From: Neisseriaceae bacterium
Lineage (GTDB): Bacteria; Pseudomonadota; Gammaproteobacteria; Burkholderiales; UBA11063
DNA: 64,000 nucleotides
Assembly: GCA_003963245.1 (NCBI GenBank)
Contig: RXJX01000011.1
Location: forward strand, 837-64,836
Direction: 5' to 3'
The notes beneath the pieces were generated by a model. The model saw only the letters and a list, made by a program, of their open reading frames with translations, ran no database searches and had not been told where the DNA came from. The translations under genes were made by a program, and so were the position numbers. Numbering within the stretch: position 1 is the stretch's first letter; each line of letters opens with the position of its first letter. Below, in pieces: positions 54,424 through 64,000 of this stretch.

Positions 54424-55668
54424 TTACTCTTTAGCTAATTTACCAATTGCCCATTTAAATGTTCCGCCTTGAATCAAGATTGAACTTAATACGACCACAT
54501 AAGTAATTGCAACTAAGCCATCAGGAAATCCATCAATCGAGAGAGCTAGTGCAATTGATAATCCACCACGAATTCCACCCCAGGCTAATAAAGTGCTTTT
54601 GCCTAAAGAAAAGCTTGCCTGACGGCGTAAAATTTGTCCAAGTATAAAATCAGGTACTAATATGCTTAATAAACGCGCGATAAACACAATAATAATACAC
54701 ACCAAGCCAATCGTAATTGCGAAATTGTCAACATGGATATTTAACATTGCCAAACCAATTAATACGAAGAGAAATCCATTTAGAATTTCATCGATTAATT
54801 CCCAAAAATTATTTAAGACCAAAGTGCTTTCTTCAGAAAAATGAGCTTTTTTGCTATAGCCGCCTATGATTAATCCGGCAACTACCATGGTAATAACACC
54901 TGAAACATGGAGGTGATTAGCAATCACATATCCACAACTGGATGCGGCAATTGAAATCATGGTAGCAACTTCAGGAGATTTAGACCGCTTAATAAACCAA
55001 CTCGTGAACATTCCAACTAGTACTCCCCATAGAATGCCACCACCAGTTTCAACTAGAAGGCTCTCAGCAACGTGCCCCACAGTGAGATGAACATTTTCAT
55101 AAACTACCTGACTTAAAATGACTAACATTAAGATTGCGCCAGCATCATTAAATAGTCCCTCTCCAGTGATTAAGGTTTTTAGTCGTAGTGGTGGGTTTTT
55201 AATTGCTTTAAATGTACCTAAGACTGCGATCGCATCAGTTGGCGAAATTAGTGCACCAAAAATCAGGCATTCGCCTAATGTGAAACGTATTTCAAATAGT
55301 CCTGCAACATAATAAAGCATATAGCCAGTGAGAAATGTTGAGATAATTACTCCAAGGCTCGCTAGATAGATAACTGGTGTAATCTCTTTTTTAAGTTCAA
55401 TTGAGTTTACGTGTAAGCCGCTGGCAAAAAGCAAATAACCTAGCATTACATCAAGTACGGCTGTTTTAAAATCTACGCTTTTAACTAATTGATATACTGG
55501 TCCGACATAGTGGGGTAGTGAGCTAGAAATTAATGATGTTCCAACAGCAATAAAAATACTGATAATGGTAAGGGCAATTGTTTTGGGTAATTTTAAGTAG
55601 CGATCATTGAGATAACTGGCAAAAGCAGTTAGCCCAACTAATGTAGCAAATAACTCGTGATATGTCAT
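54424..55668 (-). CDS. CPA1-family Na+/H+ antiporter
   Basis: 414 residues and about 12 helices. It has the family signatures GALISPTDAIAVLGTFK and TGEGLFNDAGAILMLVI (with the ion-binding Asp) and GGIRGGLSIALALSI near the end. There is no long cytoplasmic tail, in contrast to NhaP2 or YjcE with their TrkA-type domains. Members exchange Na+ or K+ for H+ in pH and salt balance; ion specificity cannot be read here. It is the first gene of the leftward trio with the FUSC-like pair. Confidence 0.88.
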   Translation of the reverse strand: MTYHELFATLVGLTAFASYLNDRYLKLPKTIALTIISIFIAVGTSLISSSLPHYVGPVYQLVKSVDFKTAVLDVMLGYLLFASGLHVNSIELKKEITPVIYLASLGVIISTFLTGYMLYYVAGLFEIRFTLGECLIFGALISPTDAIAVLGTFKAIKNPPLRLKTLITGEGLFNDAGAILMLVILSQVVYENVHLTVGHVAESLLVETGGGILWGVLVGMFTSWFIKRSKSPEVATMISIAASSCGYVIANHLHVSGVITMVVAGLIIGGYSKKAHFSEESTLVLNNFWELIDEILNGFLFVLIGLAMLNIHVDNFAITIGLVCIIIVFIARLLSILVPDFILGQILRRQASFSLGKSTLLAWGGIRGGLSIALALSIDGFPDGLVAITYVVVLSSILIQGGTFKWAIGKLAKE

Positions 55669-55757
55669 AAAATAAAATCTTTGTGTAAATATGTTATATT
55701 CTAGGATGTGATTATAGCATAATGTTACTATAAATTAATTAGGCTGTAGGTCAGAAA

Positions 55758-56738
55758 CTATTTGGAACTATTGCGTTTGATAAATGATGTTCTAATTTTG
55801 AGATTAGTTACCTCTTTTTTTTGGATTAGTTTAATCAATGAATCAACCGCAAGATAGCCCAATTCTTGTTTGGGATAAGAAATAGTAGATAGAGATGGTG
55901 TTATATAGCGGGAAATCACAATATCATCGAAACCAATGACTGATATCTGTTCTGGAATCTTGATATTATGCGCTAGTAGTGTTTGCTCTAGTCCGATTGC
56001 CATCTCGTCGTTGGCACAGATAACAGCTTCAGGGCATTTATCTCGATTATTTAATAAGCTTAGTGCGACACGCTTGCCTGATGCTTGGTCAAATTCTCCG
56101 CTAAAAACCCAAGATTTATTGATGGTAAGTTGATGTTTTGCCATTGAACTATAAAATGCGCTTAGGCGTTGCTGGGCATCAAAATGGGATTCGATACCGC
56201 CAATGTAAGCAATATTAGTGATTTTTTTACTTACTAACTCATCAATCGCTTGCTCAATCCCAGAAATATTATCTAATAGGATATTTCGGATATTGGGATG
56301 GTTTAATTCTCTATCTAATAAAATCACTGGGGTATTTTTAGCGGCTGCAGCTAACAAGAATTCATTTTCCAAAATTGGAGCAAGAATAATTGCGCCATCT
56401 ACGCGTCGTTCACTTAACATTTTATACGCGCTGGATTTGGTGCCACCAAAGCTGGTTGCGACAATAAAGTTATAACCTAATTTAATTGCAGCTTGTTCAA
56501 TACCATCTATTAGCTCATTAAAGAAAGAGCCGTGGAGACTTTCTAAGCAAATTACAATAATTTTGTTGCTCTGTTTTTTGAGATCTCGGGCAGCACTATT
56601 AAACTCATATCCTTCGCTTTCAATTATTGCCAGAACCTTGTTTCGAGTTGTGGAGCTAACTTTATTTTTGCCATTTAAAACATATGAAACTGTGGCAACA
56701 GATACGCCGGCTTTTTGCGCCAATTCTTTGATATTCAA
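55758..56738 (-). CDS. LacI-family transcriptional repressor
   Basis: 326 residues: an N-terminal helix-turn-helix and hinge (NIKELAQKAGVSVATVSYVLNGKNKVSSTTRNKV) followed by a periplasmic-binding-protein-like effector domain (IIVICLESLHGSFFNELIDGIEQAA, ILLDRELNHP, ICANDEMAIGLEQ, VIGFDDIVISRYITPSLSTI). It starts at a TTG with a weak ribosome site. Being divergent from the GH30/transporter operon, with two LacI-type operators between, it most likely represses that operon until a sugar effector binds, and may control itself. Confidence 0.93.
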   Translation of the reverse strand: MNIKELAQKAGVSVATVSYVLNGKNKVSSTTRNKVLAIIESEGYEFNSAARDLKKQSNKIIVICLESLHGSFFNELIDGIEQAAIKLGYNFIVATSFGGTKSSAYKMLSERRVDGAIILAPILENEFLLAAAAKNTPVILLDRELNHPNIRNILLDNISGIEQAIDELVSKKITNIAYIGGIESHFDAQQRLSAFYSSMAKHQLTINKSWVFSGEFDQASGKRVALSLLNNRDKCPEAVICANDEMAIGLEQTLLAHNIKIPEQISVIGFDDIVISRYITPSLSTISYPKQELGYLAVDSLIKLIQKKEVTNLKIRTSFIKRNSSK

Positions 56739-56860
56739 AATTTACATTCTCTTATATAGCTGGACATTAGACATAATTTGAAATTGATTGTAACATATAT
56801 TGTTTTTTTAGATTGTGAATTTTATTTATCCAATGTTGAGTAATTCTTAATTGTTCGCAG

Positions 56861-56923
56861 TTGCATATTGAAATTAAGCGTTTGCTTATGTTATTATGAC
56901 GATAAATAAGTTAAACGTTTAAC
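56861..56923 (+). promoter_or_regulatory. Promoter with two LacI-type operators for the GH30 operon
   Basis: GTTAAACGTTTAAC at 56910-56923 is a perfect 14-bp palindrome with the central CG typical of LacI-family sites. TAAGCGTTTGCTTA at 56875-56888 is a second, imperfect site. A promoter TTGAAA (56868-56873), 18 bp, TATTAT (56892-56897) places the first site in the spacer and the second around +5 to +18, classic for repression. Confidence 0.72.
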
Positions 56924-56938
56924 CATAAGGGGGGTTAA

Positions 56939-58381
56939 TTGAAAATTAAAAATACTATTTCTATAATTGCATTGGCTAGTTTATTAACCGCTTGTTCAAG
57001 TGGACAATCATCGCAGAGTACTACTCCTGCAAATAATCTCACGGTTTATACAACCAATGAATCAGCTCAGTTTCAGCCATTAAATGGCATAAATTTTCAA
57101 GCCAACTTGCTTGAGTCACCAAATATCCTAATAGATGATACTATCAAATATCAACAAATTGAAGGTTTTGGTGCAGCAATTACCGACAGTAGTGCGTATC
57201 TATTGTATTCATTACCAGAACCTTTGCGTACTAACACGTTAAAAACCCTATTTGCGGCTAGTGGCATTCAGATGTCGATGATCCGTGTTCCAATCAGCTC
57301 CTCTGATTTTTCCTTGTATAACTACACCTATGACGATATGCCTTTAGGTATGAGCGATATTACATTGCAAAATTTTACGATTTATCATGATTTGACTTAT
57401 ATTATTCCGCTTTTAAAAATGATTAAGCAAATCAATCCAACAATTAAAATAATGGTAACACCATGGTCAGCCCCAGCTTGGATGAAAACTAATCAGAATT
57501 ACTTTGGAACATATAATGGGCAAGTGGGATCATTACTAGAATCAGATATGGCAGTCTATGCACAATTTTTGACTAGAGCAGTGCAAAATTACCAGCTTAA
57601 TGGGGTTAATGTTGATTATTTATCAATTCAAAATGAACCGCTTTTTGCCCCCGATACTTATGGTGGTATGTATATGTCAGCCGCGCAACAAAGTAGTTTT
57701 ATTAATCAATATCTTGCCCCTGAGTTTATCGCGAATGGAATCACTACGCAAGTTTTAAATTACGATCATAATTGGGATCATCCTGAGTATCCGCAAGAAG
57801 TGTTAAGTAATTTAACATCCGCAGCGGAATCAGTGGTAACTGGCACTGCATATCATTGCTATGGCGGAAATGTTGACGCTCAAAGTATTACGCATAATCA
57901 ATTTCCCAATAAAAAAATCTTCATGACTGAGTGTAGCGGAGGTGACTGGGCTCCTGTATTTGGTGATAATTTAGTTTGGGATATGCAAAATTTATTCATT
58001 GGGGTACTTAATAACTGGGGTAATGGCTCAATGAAGTGGAATATTGCATTGGATCAAGATAATGGTCCGTATGTTGGTGGGTGTACCGATTGCCGAGCGC
58101 TAGTAACGGTTAATACTATAAATAATGCGATAAGCTATAACGAGGATTATTACGCTGTTGGTAATATGAGTAAATTTATTCAGCCAGGTGCGGTACGGAT
58201 TGCTTCGAGTAGTACTAATCCCGACCTGGAAGTGACCGCTGTACAAAATCCTAATGGGCAGATTGTCGTTGTGATGGTAAATGGTAGTGCTCTTATGCAG
58301 CCAGTAGTTTTACAATGGCACAAGCAACAGCTTCAGTTTAATATTGAATCACAAACGGTGGCATCTATTAATTGGAATTAA
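56939..58381 (+). CDS. Exported GH30 glycoside hydrolase (glucosylceramidase-like lipoprotein)
   Basis: 480 residues from a TTG behind AAGGGGGG. Signal peptide with lipobox LTAC (Cys19). The GH30 barrel shows IEGFGAAITDSSAYLL, SMIRVPISSSDFSLYNYTYDD, VTPWSAPAWMK, the acid/base Glu233 in LSIQNEPLF and the nucleophile Glu331 in IFMTECSGGDW, then a beta-sandwich end. GH30 enzymes of this subgroup cleave beta-glucosidic bonds in glucosylceramide or beta-1,6-glucan. The lipid anchor puts it on the periplasmic or outer side. It is first in an operon with a sugar transporter and a second GH30, so it probably releases the sugar that is taken up. Exact substrate not determinable. Confidence 0.9.
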   Translation: MKIKNTISIIALASLLTACSSGQSSQSTTPANNLTVYTTNESAQFQPLNGINFQANLLESPNILIDDTIKYQQIEGFGAAITDSSAYLLYSLPEPLRTNTLKTLFAASGIQMSMIRVPISSSDFSLYNYTYDDMPLGMSDITLQNFTIYHDLTYIIPLLKMIKQINPTIKIMVTPWSAPAWMKTNQNYFGTYNGQVGSLLESDMAVYAQFLTRAVQNYQLNGVNVDYLSIQNEPLFAPDTYGGMYMSAAQQSSFINQYLAPEFIANGITTQVLNYDHNWDHPEYPQEVLSNLTSAAESVVTGTAYHCYGGNVDAQSITHNQFPNKKIFMTECSGGDWAPVFGDNLVWDMQNLFIGVLNNWGNGSMKWNIALDQDNGPYVGGCTDCRALVTVNTINNAISYNEDYYAVGNMSKFIQPGAVRIASSSTNPDLEVTAVQNPNGQIVVVMVNGSALMQPVVLQWHKQQLQFNIESQTVASINWN

Positions 58382-58409
58382 AAAAACTAAAATTTTAGGG
58401 GAAATTATT

Positions 58410-59630
58410 ATGAAATATAATATACGTCGCTGGAATCCGATTTTGATTTCTATTCCGGACATTGGAATTGGAATGATGTGGGGTTCTTTAGGCAATGTAG
58501 TAGCTTTTTTTGGTTATACCTTTACTAATTCAGCCGCTGATATCGCCAAAATCTACTCATTGGCGGCAATTGTGGGAGTATTTACCCAAGTAATCGTTGG
58601 AGTTCTGAGTGATAAAACTCAGCATAAGTGGGGTAAACGCTCGCCATGGTTAGTCTTTGGTATGGTAGGAGCTGCACTTAGTGTATGTCTTTGGCCACTA
58701 GCTCATAGCTTTACGGTATTTTTAATAATGACTGGCGTAACTTGTACTTTGGTTAATGTTGCGCAGTGTGCTTACTATACGATGGTAATGGAAGTTGTTG
58801 ATGCCGATCAGGTGGGTTATTCTAATACTCTGGCACGTACTACCAGTACAGTTGGTGGCTTGTGTATGGGTGGTTTAGCTGGATTTTTATGGAACTCCCA
58901 ACACCCTGAAGTAACTTTTTTTGCAATGGCTGCACTGATGGCATTATCTACTGTGTTGATTGTGCCCGTTATTTTAAAAGAACGTCCAGAAAATTATACC
59001 AAATCTGAACCATATCGCTTGTCATTTGATTTTTTGAAAAATAAAGAAGTTATGAAGTTGTTTGTTATAACTTTTCTATTTTTTGCGGCACGTACTGGAA
59101 CCGGGCAAATGGCAACTTCGCTGTTTGTAAAGAATTATCATTTTAGTGAACACGTAGTCGGGCGTTTTTCAATTTTTGAATCTTCGGCTAGTTTGCTTTT
59201 TGGTTTTACTGCCTTTAAATTAATCGATGTATTTAATCGTAAGCATATTTTTACGTTTTCTGCAATTGGTCTTTGTTTGGCTAATGTCTATCTGGTATTT
59301 TTTCTTCACGAGGGAGCCTCTCCATGGATTCTTTATGCTTGGACACTAGCTTGCGGATTATTTTTTATTGGTGGCAATGTGTGTATGTACACCGTATTAT
59401 CAATGGTTGTACCTAAAGCTAAATTGGGGGAGTACATGGGCTTGCTAAATTTATTTATCGCCTTACCTCAGTTTATTTTCTCGAATGTTTATGGCGGGAT
59501 TATAGATGCCGGTCACGCAACATGGGTACTACCATTGGTAATCAGCTGTTATTTTATTGCATTTTTGTTTACGTTAACGATGAAATTAAAAGGACCAAAA
59601 GAATTGGCATTGGAGATTAAGCATGACTAA
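58410..59630 (+). CDS. GPH-type sugar:cation symporter (MFS)
   Basis: 406 residues and 12 helices. It has the MFS loop GVLSDKTQHKWGKRSPWLVFGM between helices 2 and 3, typical of glycoside-pentoside-hexuronide and sucrose-type transporters. TAGGGGAAAT precedes the ATG at 58410; the frame extends 22 codons upstream into the GH30 gene, but that start lacks a ribosome site. It lies between an exported and a cytoplasmic GH30, so its likely cargo is the oligosaccharide or glycoside released outside. It overlaps the next gene by 8 bases. Confidence 0.87.
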   Translation: MKYNIRRWNPILISIPDIGIGMMWGSLGNVVAFFGYTFTNSAADIAKIYSLAAIVGVFTQVIVGVLSDKTQHKWGKRSPWLVFGMVGAALSVCLWPLAHSFTVFLIMTGVTCTLVNVAQCAYYTMVMEVVDADQVGYSNTLARTTSTVGGLCMGGLAGFLWNSQHPEVTFFAMAALMALSTVLIVPVILKERPENYTKSEPYRLSFDFLKNKEVMKLFVITFLFFAARTGTGQMATSLFVKNYHFSEHVVGRFSIFESSASLLFGFTAFKLIDVFNRKHIFTFSAIGLCLANVYLVFFLHEGASPWILYAWTLACGLFFIGGNVCMYTVLSMVVPKAKLGEYMGLLNLFIALPQFIFSNVYGGIIDAGHATWVLPLVISCYFIAFLFTLTMKLKGPKELALEIKHD

Positions 59631-61011
59631 GAAATTTGTACAAGTAATTGAAACTAGCAAAGCTACGGCAAAAGCATTTAATCAGCGTGAGCAAGTTGAG
59701 TTCATTGATGATGCAACAGGAATTGAGATGAATCTGTTAATGGTTTACCAAGATATCCAATATCAAACTATCAATGGTTTTGGTGGCGCATTTACCGAAT
59801 CAGCAGCAATTAATTATTTCAATATGAATCCAGATGTTAGGGCGCAAATCCGTGAGGCTTATTTTGGCGAAAATGGCTTACGTTATGATCTTGGGCGTAC
59901 TCACATCGGAAGCTGTGATTTTTCTTTGGGGAATTATAGTTATACCACTGCGGATGATAGACAACTAGCTAAATTTTCGATTGAACGTGATCGTGAAAAA
60001 TTGTTACCATTTATGCATGAGTGTAATAATTTTGCCGGTAAGTCAATAAAATTGATGGTGTCTCCGTGGAGTCCTCCGGCATGGATGAAAGATAATAAGA
60101 ATTTATTAACTGGTGGACGCCTGTTACCAGAATATTATGCAGATTATGCTGCGTATTTAATTAAATATCTGCAGGCGTATCTAGCTGAAGGTTTTAAGAT
60201 TGAATATATTAGCGTACAAAATGAACCTAAAGCAGTACAGCGTTGGGAATCATGTATCTATACTGCTGAAGAAGAGCAGGTTTTTATTCGCGATCATCTT
60301 TATCCGGCACTAGTTGCGGCTAATCTAACTTCAGTTAAAATTATTGTCTGGGATCATAATAAAGAGCGGGCCTTTGAGCGTCCACGACAAATTTTGTCTG
60401 ATCCTAAAGTTTATGCAATGGTTTACGGGATTGGTGTTCATTGGTATTCTGGAGATCATTTTGATAATTTGCGTTTATGTAAAGAGTTTTTCCCTGATAA
60501 AAAATTAATTTTTACTGAAGGCTGCGTTGAGTTATCCATGAATGCACCAACCAATAATGGTGGCAATGAATTGGTTGAAGTTAGTAACTCACCGTGGGAA
60601 TTTGGTGAAAAGTACGCACATGATTTAATCGGTAATTTTAATAACGGCTTATCTAGTTATATTGATTGGAATTTATTACTTGATACACAGGGTGGTCCTA
60701 ATCATGTTGGTAATTACTGTAGTGCACCAATTATTTGCGATGCAGTTAATCAAAAGATAATTTTTCAGCCTTCGTATTATTTTATCGGACATCTTAGTAA
60801 ATTTGTGCCAGCAGGTTCAAAAAGAATTGCGCATAGTTCATTTACTAATAAACTAGAATCAGTTGCTTTTATTACGCCACAACAGCGAGTGGTAGTGGTG
60901 GTTTTAAATCCGTCAGAGAAAGAAATACCAATTGTGCTTAAAGATGTTGTCAATGAACAAATTGCATCATTGACAATTAGTAAACAATCAATTACCACAT
61001 TGCTTTATTAG
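59623..61011 (+). CDS. Cytoplasmic GH30 glycoside hydrolase
   Basis: 462 residues with no signal peptide. It has the same family blocks as the lipoprotein upstream: INGFGGAFTESAAINYF, YDLGRTHIGSCDFSLGNYSY, MVSPWSPPAWMKDN, the acid/base Glu201 in ISVQNEPKA, the nucleophile Glu299 in LIFTEGCVE, and the closing SKFVPAGSKRIAHSS. It would hydrolyse the glycoside after import. The two GH30 proteins differ clearly in sequence, so they are not a recent duplication and probably act on different chain lengths or linkages. It overlaps the transporter by 8 bases. Confidence 0.9.
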   Translation: MTKKFVQVIETSKATAKAFNQREQVEFIDDATGIEMNLLMVYQDIQYQTINGFGGAFTESAAINYFNMNPDVRAQIREAYFGENGLRYDLGRTHIGSCDFSLGNYSYTTADDRQLAKFSIERDREKLLPFMHECNNFAGKSIKLMVSPWSPPAWMKDNKNLLTGGRLLPEYYADYAAYLIKYLQAYLAEGFKIEYISVQNEPKAVQRWESCIYTAEEEQVFIRDHLYPALVAANLTSVKIIVWDHNKERAFERPRQILSDPKVYAMVYGIGVHWYSGDHFDNLRLCKEFFPDKKLIFTEGCVELSMNAPTNNGGNELVEVSNSPWEFGEKYAHDLIGNFNNGLSSYIDWNLLLDTQGGPNHVGNYCSAPIICDAVNQKIIFQPSYYFIGHLSKFVPAGSKRIAHSSFTNKLESVAFITPQQRVVVVVLNPSEKEIPIVLKDVVNEQIASLTISKQSITTLLY

Positions 61012-61056
61012 TAAGAAGATAGCTTCTGACTTATTGCATAGTTAGCGTATAATAAA

Positions 61057-61091
61057 TATACCGAGGTTATTTTAACCTCGGTATATTTTTT
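61057..61091 (+). terminator. Terminator after the GH30 operon
   Basis: ATACCGAGGTTA (61058-61069) and TAACCTCGGTAT (61073-61084) form a perfect 12-bp hairpin with a 3-base loop, followed by ATTTTTT. It may also serve clpB from the other side, since A-rich sequence precedes it. Confidence 0.92.
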
Positions 61092-61134
61092 CAGCATTTG
61101 ATTTTAATGAGTATGTTTTACCTTTTTAAGTAAA

Positions 61135-63702
61135 TTAGTTAAACACAATCTGATTGTCTTTCGCTTCAACTAAAATAGTTTGTTCAGGGAGATAGTTACC
61201 TGCCAAAATTGCTTTAGCCAACGGATTCTCAATATATTGTTGAATTGCGCGTTTCAATGGGCGTGCACCATATACTGGGTCAAAACCAAACTCAGACAAT
61301 AAATCCAAAGCTTCACCGCTAACTTGTAGATTGAGGTTCATTTTGCTCAAACGTGATTCTAAGCGTTTAAGTTGAATCTTAGCAATCTGGCGAATTTGTG
61401 CCTGATCTAGACCATGGAATACCACGACATCATCAACCCGATTGACAAATTCCGGACGGAAATAATTTTTAAGTTCCTCCATAACTGTGGCTTTAATCAC
61501 TTCATACGGTTCGTGACTCATACTTTGAATTTGCTGTGAACCGATATTGGAAGTCATTACTACTACAGTATTACTAAAGTCAACGGTGCGTCCCTGACCA
61601 TCAGTTAAACGTCCATCATCAAGTACCTGTAGTAAAATATTAAATACATCTGGGTGCGCTTTTTCAACTTCATCCAACAGAATTACGCTATATGGTTTGC
61701 GGCGAACTTGCTCAGTTAGATAACCGCCTTCTTCATAGCCAACGTATCCCGGAGGTGCACCAACTAAACGTGAAACGCTGTGTTTTTCCATATATTCTGA
61801 CATATCAATCCGAATTAGGTGTTCTTCGCTATCAAATAAGAAACCGGCTAAAGCTTTACACAATTCAGTTTTACCTACTCCGGTTGGTCCTAAGAATAGG
61901 AATGAACCATACGGGCGATTAGGATCAGATAAACCTGAACGTGAGCGGCGAATAGCATCAGCTATCGCGGTAACCGCTTGATTTTGTCCGATTACTTTCT
62001 CATGCAATTTATCTTCCATGAGGAGTAATTTATCTTTTTCACCTTGCATCATTTTAGATACTGGAATTCCGGTAGCACGAGATACTACTTCAGCAATTTC
62101 TTCAGCACCAACCTCCGTGCGTAGTAATTGCATTTGCTTGTGTTCACCTTTTTCAGCCTGATGAAGCCTTGCGCTTAATTCGGGTAATTTACCATATTCA
62201 AGTTCAGCGACTTTTTGCCAGTCACCCTTGCGTTTGTAGCTTTCAATTTCTGATTTAAGTTTATCAATTTCGTCTTTAATTGATTGCGAGCCTTGGATCA
62301 TGGCTTTTTCATTATTCCAGATTTCTTCTAAATCTGCATATTCTTTGCCAAGAGTATTGATTTCATCTTCAATGATTAATAAACGTTTTTTGCTTGCCTC
62401 ATCAGATTCTTTTTTGACTGCTTCACGTTCAATTTTGAGCTGAATTAAGCGCCGTTCAAGTTTATCCATTACTTCTGGTTTAGAATCAATCTCCATTTTA
62501 ATCCGTGATGCCGCCTCATCAATCAGATCAATTGCTTTATCGGGTAAAAAGCGATCAGTAATATAACGTTGTGATAGTTCAGCCGCAGCAACAATTGCCG
62601 GATCAGTAATTTCGACACCATGATGAATCTCATATTTTTCTTGTAAACCGCGTAAAATTGCGATCGTATCTTCAACGCTTGGTTCACCCACTAATACTTT
62701 CTGGAACCTGCGTTCTAAAGCCGGATCTTTTTCAATATATTTACGATATTCATCCAAAGTAGTAGCACCAATACAATGTAGTTCACCACGCGATAGGGCA
62801 GGTTTTAGCATATTACCTGCATCCATGGCACCTTCAGCTTTACCTGCACCGACCAAAGTGTGAATCTCGTCAATGAAAATTAAAGTTTGACCTTCATCTT
62901 GTGCCAATTCATTCAAAACCGCTTTGAGGCGCTCTTCAAATTCACCACGGTATTTAGCTCCAGCCAATAATGAAGCTAAATCTAAAACGAGTAAGCGTTT
63001 ATTTTTAAGACCTTCAGGAACTTCACCATTAACAATTCGTTGCGCCAGCCCCTCAACAATCGCAGTTTTACCAACTCCGGGTTCACCAATTAACACCGGA
63101 TTATTTTTAGTTCTACGTTGTAAAACTTGAATTGCACGACGAATTTCATCATCACGTCCGATAACCGGATCAAGTTTACCAATGCGTGCCCGTTCGGTTA
63201 AATCTACGGTGTATTTTTTGAGCGCTTCACGTTGTTCTTCTGAGTCTTGGCTATCGACCATTTGCCCACCACGAATATCCATGATAACTTTGTTAACGTC
63301 AGCTGTTTTTACGTTAAACTGTTTTAGGATTCTGCCAAGTTCTCCTTTATCTTCAAGTGCGGCTAATAAGAATAATTCTGAGGCAATAAAATTATCTTGC
63401 AGTTTAACCGCAATTTTTTCAGTTACATTGAGTAGATTATTTAAATCACGGGATATGGTAATCTCGCCACCAGTACCAGTTACTTTTGCAATCCGATTTA
63501 TGCTCGCTTGCAATTCTGCCTTTAGCGGGTTAATATTTACACCAACCTTTGCCAACACGCTGGCAATAGTTGAGTTTTCTTCATTGAGCATTGCTAATAG
63601 TAAATGTTGTGGTTCAATATAAGCATTGTCATGAGCTAACGCCAAACTTTGCGCTTCTTGTAGGGCTGTTTGGAATTTGGTAGTTAATTTTTCAAAACGC
63701 AT
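61135..63702 (-). CDS. clpB: ATP-dependent disaggregase ClpB
   Basis: Hsp100 chaperone that rescues aggregated proteins with DnaK. It has 855 residues: N-terminal Clp repeat domain (1-145), AAA1 ([32 protein letters not shown]), the coiled-coil M domain (about 405-525), AAA2 ([35 protein letters not shown]) and the C-terminal small domain. Two ATG codons are in tandem; the second (63702) has AGGAG at the better distance. A sigma-32-like promoter lies upstream, consistent with heat-shock control. Confidence 0.98.
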   Translation of the reverse strand: MRFEKLTTKFQTALQEAQSLALAHDNAYIEPQHLLLAMLNEENSTIASVLAKVGVNINPLKAELQASINRIAKVTGTGGEITISRDLNNLLNVTEKIAVKLQDNFIASELFLLAALEDKGELGRILKQFNVKTADVNKVIMDIRGGQMVDSQDSEEQREALKKYTVDLTERARIGKLDPVIGRDDEIRRAIQVLQRRTKNNPVLIGEPGVGKTAIVEGLAQRIVNGEVPEGLKNKRLLVLDLASLLAGAKYRGEFEERLKAVLNELAQDEGQTLIFIDEIHTLVGAGKAEGAMDAGNMLKPALSRGELHCIGATTLDEYRKYIEKDPALERRFQKVLVGEPSVEDTIAILRGLQEKYEIHHGVEITDPAIVAAAELSQRYITDRFLPDKAIDLIDEAASRIKMEIDSKPEVMDKLERRLIQLKIEREAVKKESDEASKKRLLIIEDEINTLGKEYADLEEIWNNEKAMIQGSQSIKDEIDKLKSEIESYKRKGDWQKVAELEYGKLPELSARLHQAEKGEHKQMQLLRTEVGAEEIAEVVSRATGIPVSKMMQGEKDKLLLMEDKLHEKVIGQNQAVTAIADAIRRSRSGLSDPNRPYGSFLFLGPTGVGKTELCKALAGFLFDSEEHLIRIDMSEYMEKHSVSRLVGAPPGYVGYEEGGYLTEQVRRKPYSVILLDEVEKAHPDVFNILLQVLDDGRLTDGQGRTVDFSNTVVVMTSNIGSQQIQSMSHEPYEVIKATVMEELKNYFRPEFVNRVDDVVVFHGLDQAQIRQIAKIQLKRLESRLSKMNLNLQVSGEALDLLSEFGFDPVYGARPLKRAIQQYIENPLAKAILAGNYLPEQTILVEAKDNQIVFN

Positions 63703-63740
63703 CATGTTCTCCTTATCGCGTATCGATTATGTTAACCTTT

Positions 63741-63768
63741 ATATGGTGATGGAGAATCAGATTTCAAT
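63741..63768 (-). promoter_or_regulatory. Sigma-32-like heat-shock promoter of clpB
   Basis: On the minus strand TTGAAA (63767-63762) and CACCATAT (63748-63741) are separated by 13 bases, close to the sigma-32 consensus CTTGAAA-N11-15-CCCCATNT. It lies about 40 bases before the clpB start. Confidence 0.62.
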
Positions 63769-63853
63769 AGCCATGAGTAATTATTTTAGATTTTTCTAAA
63801 GTATTGTAAGCTTTGCCAAACTTTGGGCGCATACATTAGTTATAAATTTAAGC

Positions 63854-63859
63854 TATAAT
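63854..63859 (+). promoter_or_regulatory. TATAAT box upstream of the last gene
   Basis: A perfect -10 hexamer 50 bases before the ATG at 63910, in the 207-base divergent gap with clpB. The -35 is not clear. Confidence 0.45.
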
Positions 63860-63909
63860 AGCGGTTTGATTGATTATTGTTAATTATATTGTGGTTTGTA
63901 AGGTGGTCT

Positions 63910-64000
63910 ATGTCTGAATTACGTGTTAAGAATAGTATACCATTAGGAATAGCTTGGCTGTGGGTTAAATCTAGCTTTGCAACTTTTCGTGAGAAGCCAA
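63910..64000 (+). CDS. Membrane protein N-terminus, possibly BPSS1780 family (3' end outside the window)
   Basis: Only 30 codons are visible from the ATG at 63910, which has AAGGTGG 5 bases upstream. The start (IPLGIAWLWVKSSFATFREKP) has the pattern G..W...gf..Fr..P of the betaproteobacterial BPSS1780-type multi-pass membrane proteins. This is a suggestion from a short fragment only. Confidence 0.5.
   Translation, partial: MSELRVKNSIPLGIAWLWVKSSFATFREKP

Noticed and set aside
63182..63622. 146-codon plus-strand frame opposite clpB
   Set aside because: Fully inside the conserved clpB coding sequence; typical shadow frame.

Overview
This window is an AT-rich proteobacterial chromosome segment. 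The gene order fits a betaproteobacterium with a low-GC genome, probably Neisseriales-like. Three blocks suggest this: pyrG-kdsA-eno; ndk-rlmN-pilF-ispG-hisS-yfgM-bamB-der; and folC-SPOR-cvpA-purF next to nadD-rsfS-hprK-rapZ. The organism assignment is inference from gene content; no rRNA or tRNA gene was seen. Coding density is high, and most genes sit in long co-directional runs with short overlaps.

Layout. 1-7422: the 3' part of a large RTX repeat protein, a small lipoprotein, and a type I secretion ABC transporter with its HlyD adaptor. 7424-13841: an Smr-domain protein, msbA, then pyrG, kdsA and eno (nucleotide, LPS and glycolytic enzymes). 13842-18555: a sparse accessory stretch with a LuxR-type regulator and a large repeat-bearing lipoprotein. 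18981-28825: the ndk-to-der housekeeping run, with a predicted pentameric ligand-gated ion channel (pLGIC)-like membrane protein inserted between ispG and hisS. 28983-31073: a second pLGIC-like protein fused to a periplasmic Cache sensor domain, apparently starting at a rare ATT codon. 31113-39401: an aromatic amino acid operon trpE-trpG-trpDC(fusion)-DyP peroxidase-trpFB(fusion)-trpA-DAHP synthase. It is preceded by a palindrome-bearing promoter, a 13-residue leader peptide with Tyr, Tyr, Phe and Trp codons, a terminator hairpin and a second promoter.

39413-46778 is a tight minus-strand run (reading right to left: a conserved small protein, a YgfX-like protein, folC, SPOR protein, cvpA, purF, nadD, rsfS, hprK, rapZ). 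The HPr kinase lacks its normal N-terminal domain. 46898-52602 runs rightward: ppk1, lptE, holA, a purine permease and a single-TM protein of unknown role. 52611-55668 is a minus-strand pair of half-size FUSC-like membrane proteins plus a CPA1 antiporter.

55758-61011 is a glycoside-use module. A divergent LacI-family repressor faces a secreted GH30 lipoprotein, a GPH-type transporter and a second, cytoplasmic GH30 enzyme, with LacI-type operators in the shared promoter. clpB follows on the minus strand with a sigma-32-like promoter, and the window ends inside a membrane protein gene.

The least-described parts are the two pLGIC-like proteins, the multi-aromatic leader with a DyP peroxidase inside a trp operon, the paired TrpDC and TrpFB fusions, and the long-period repeats of the RTX protein.
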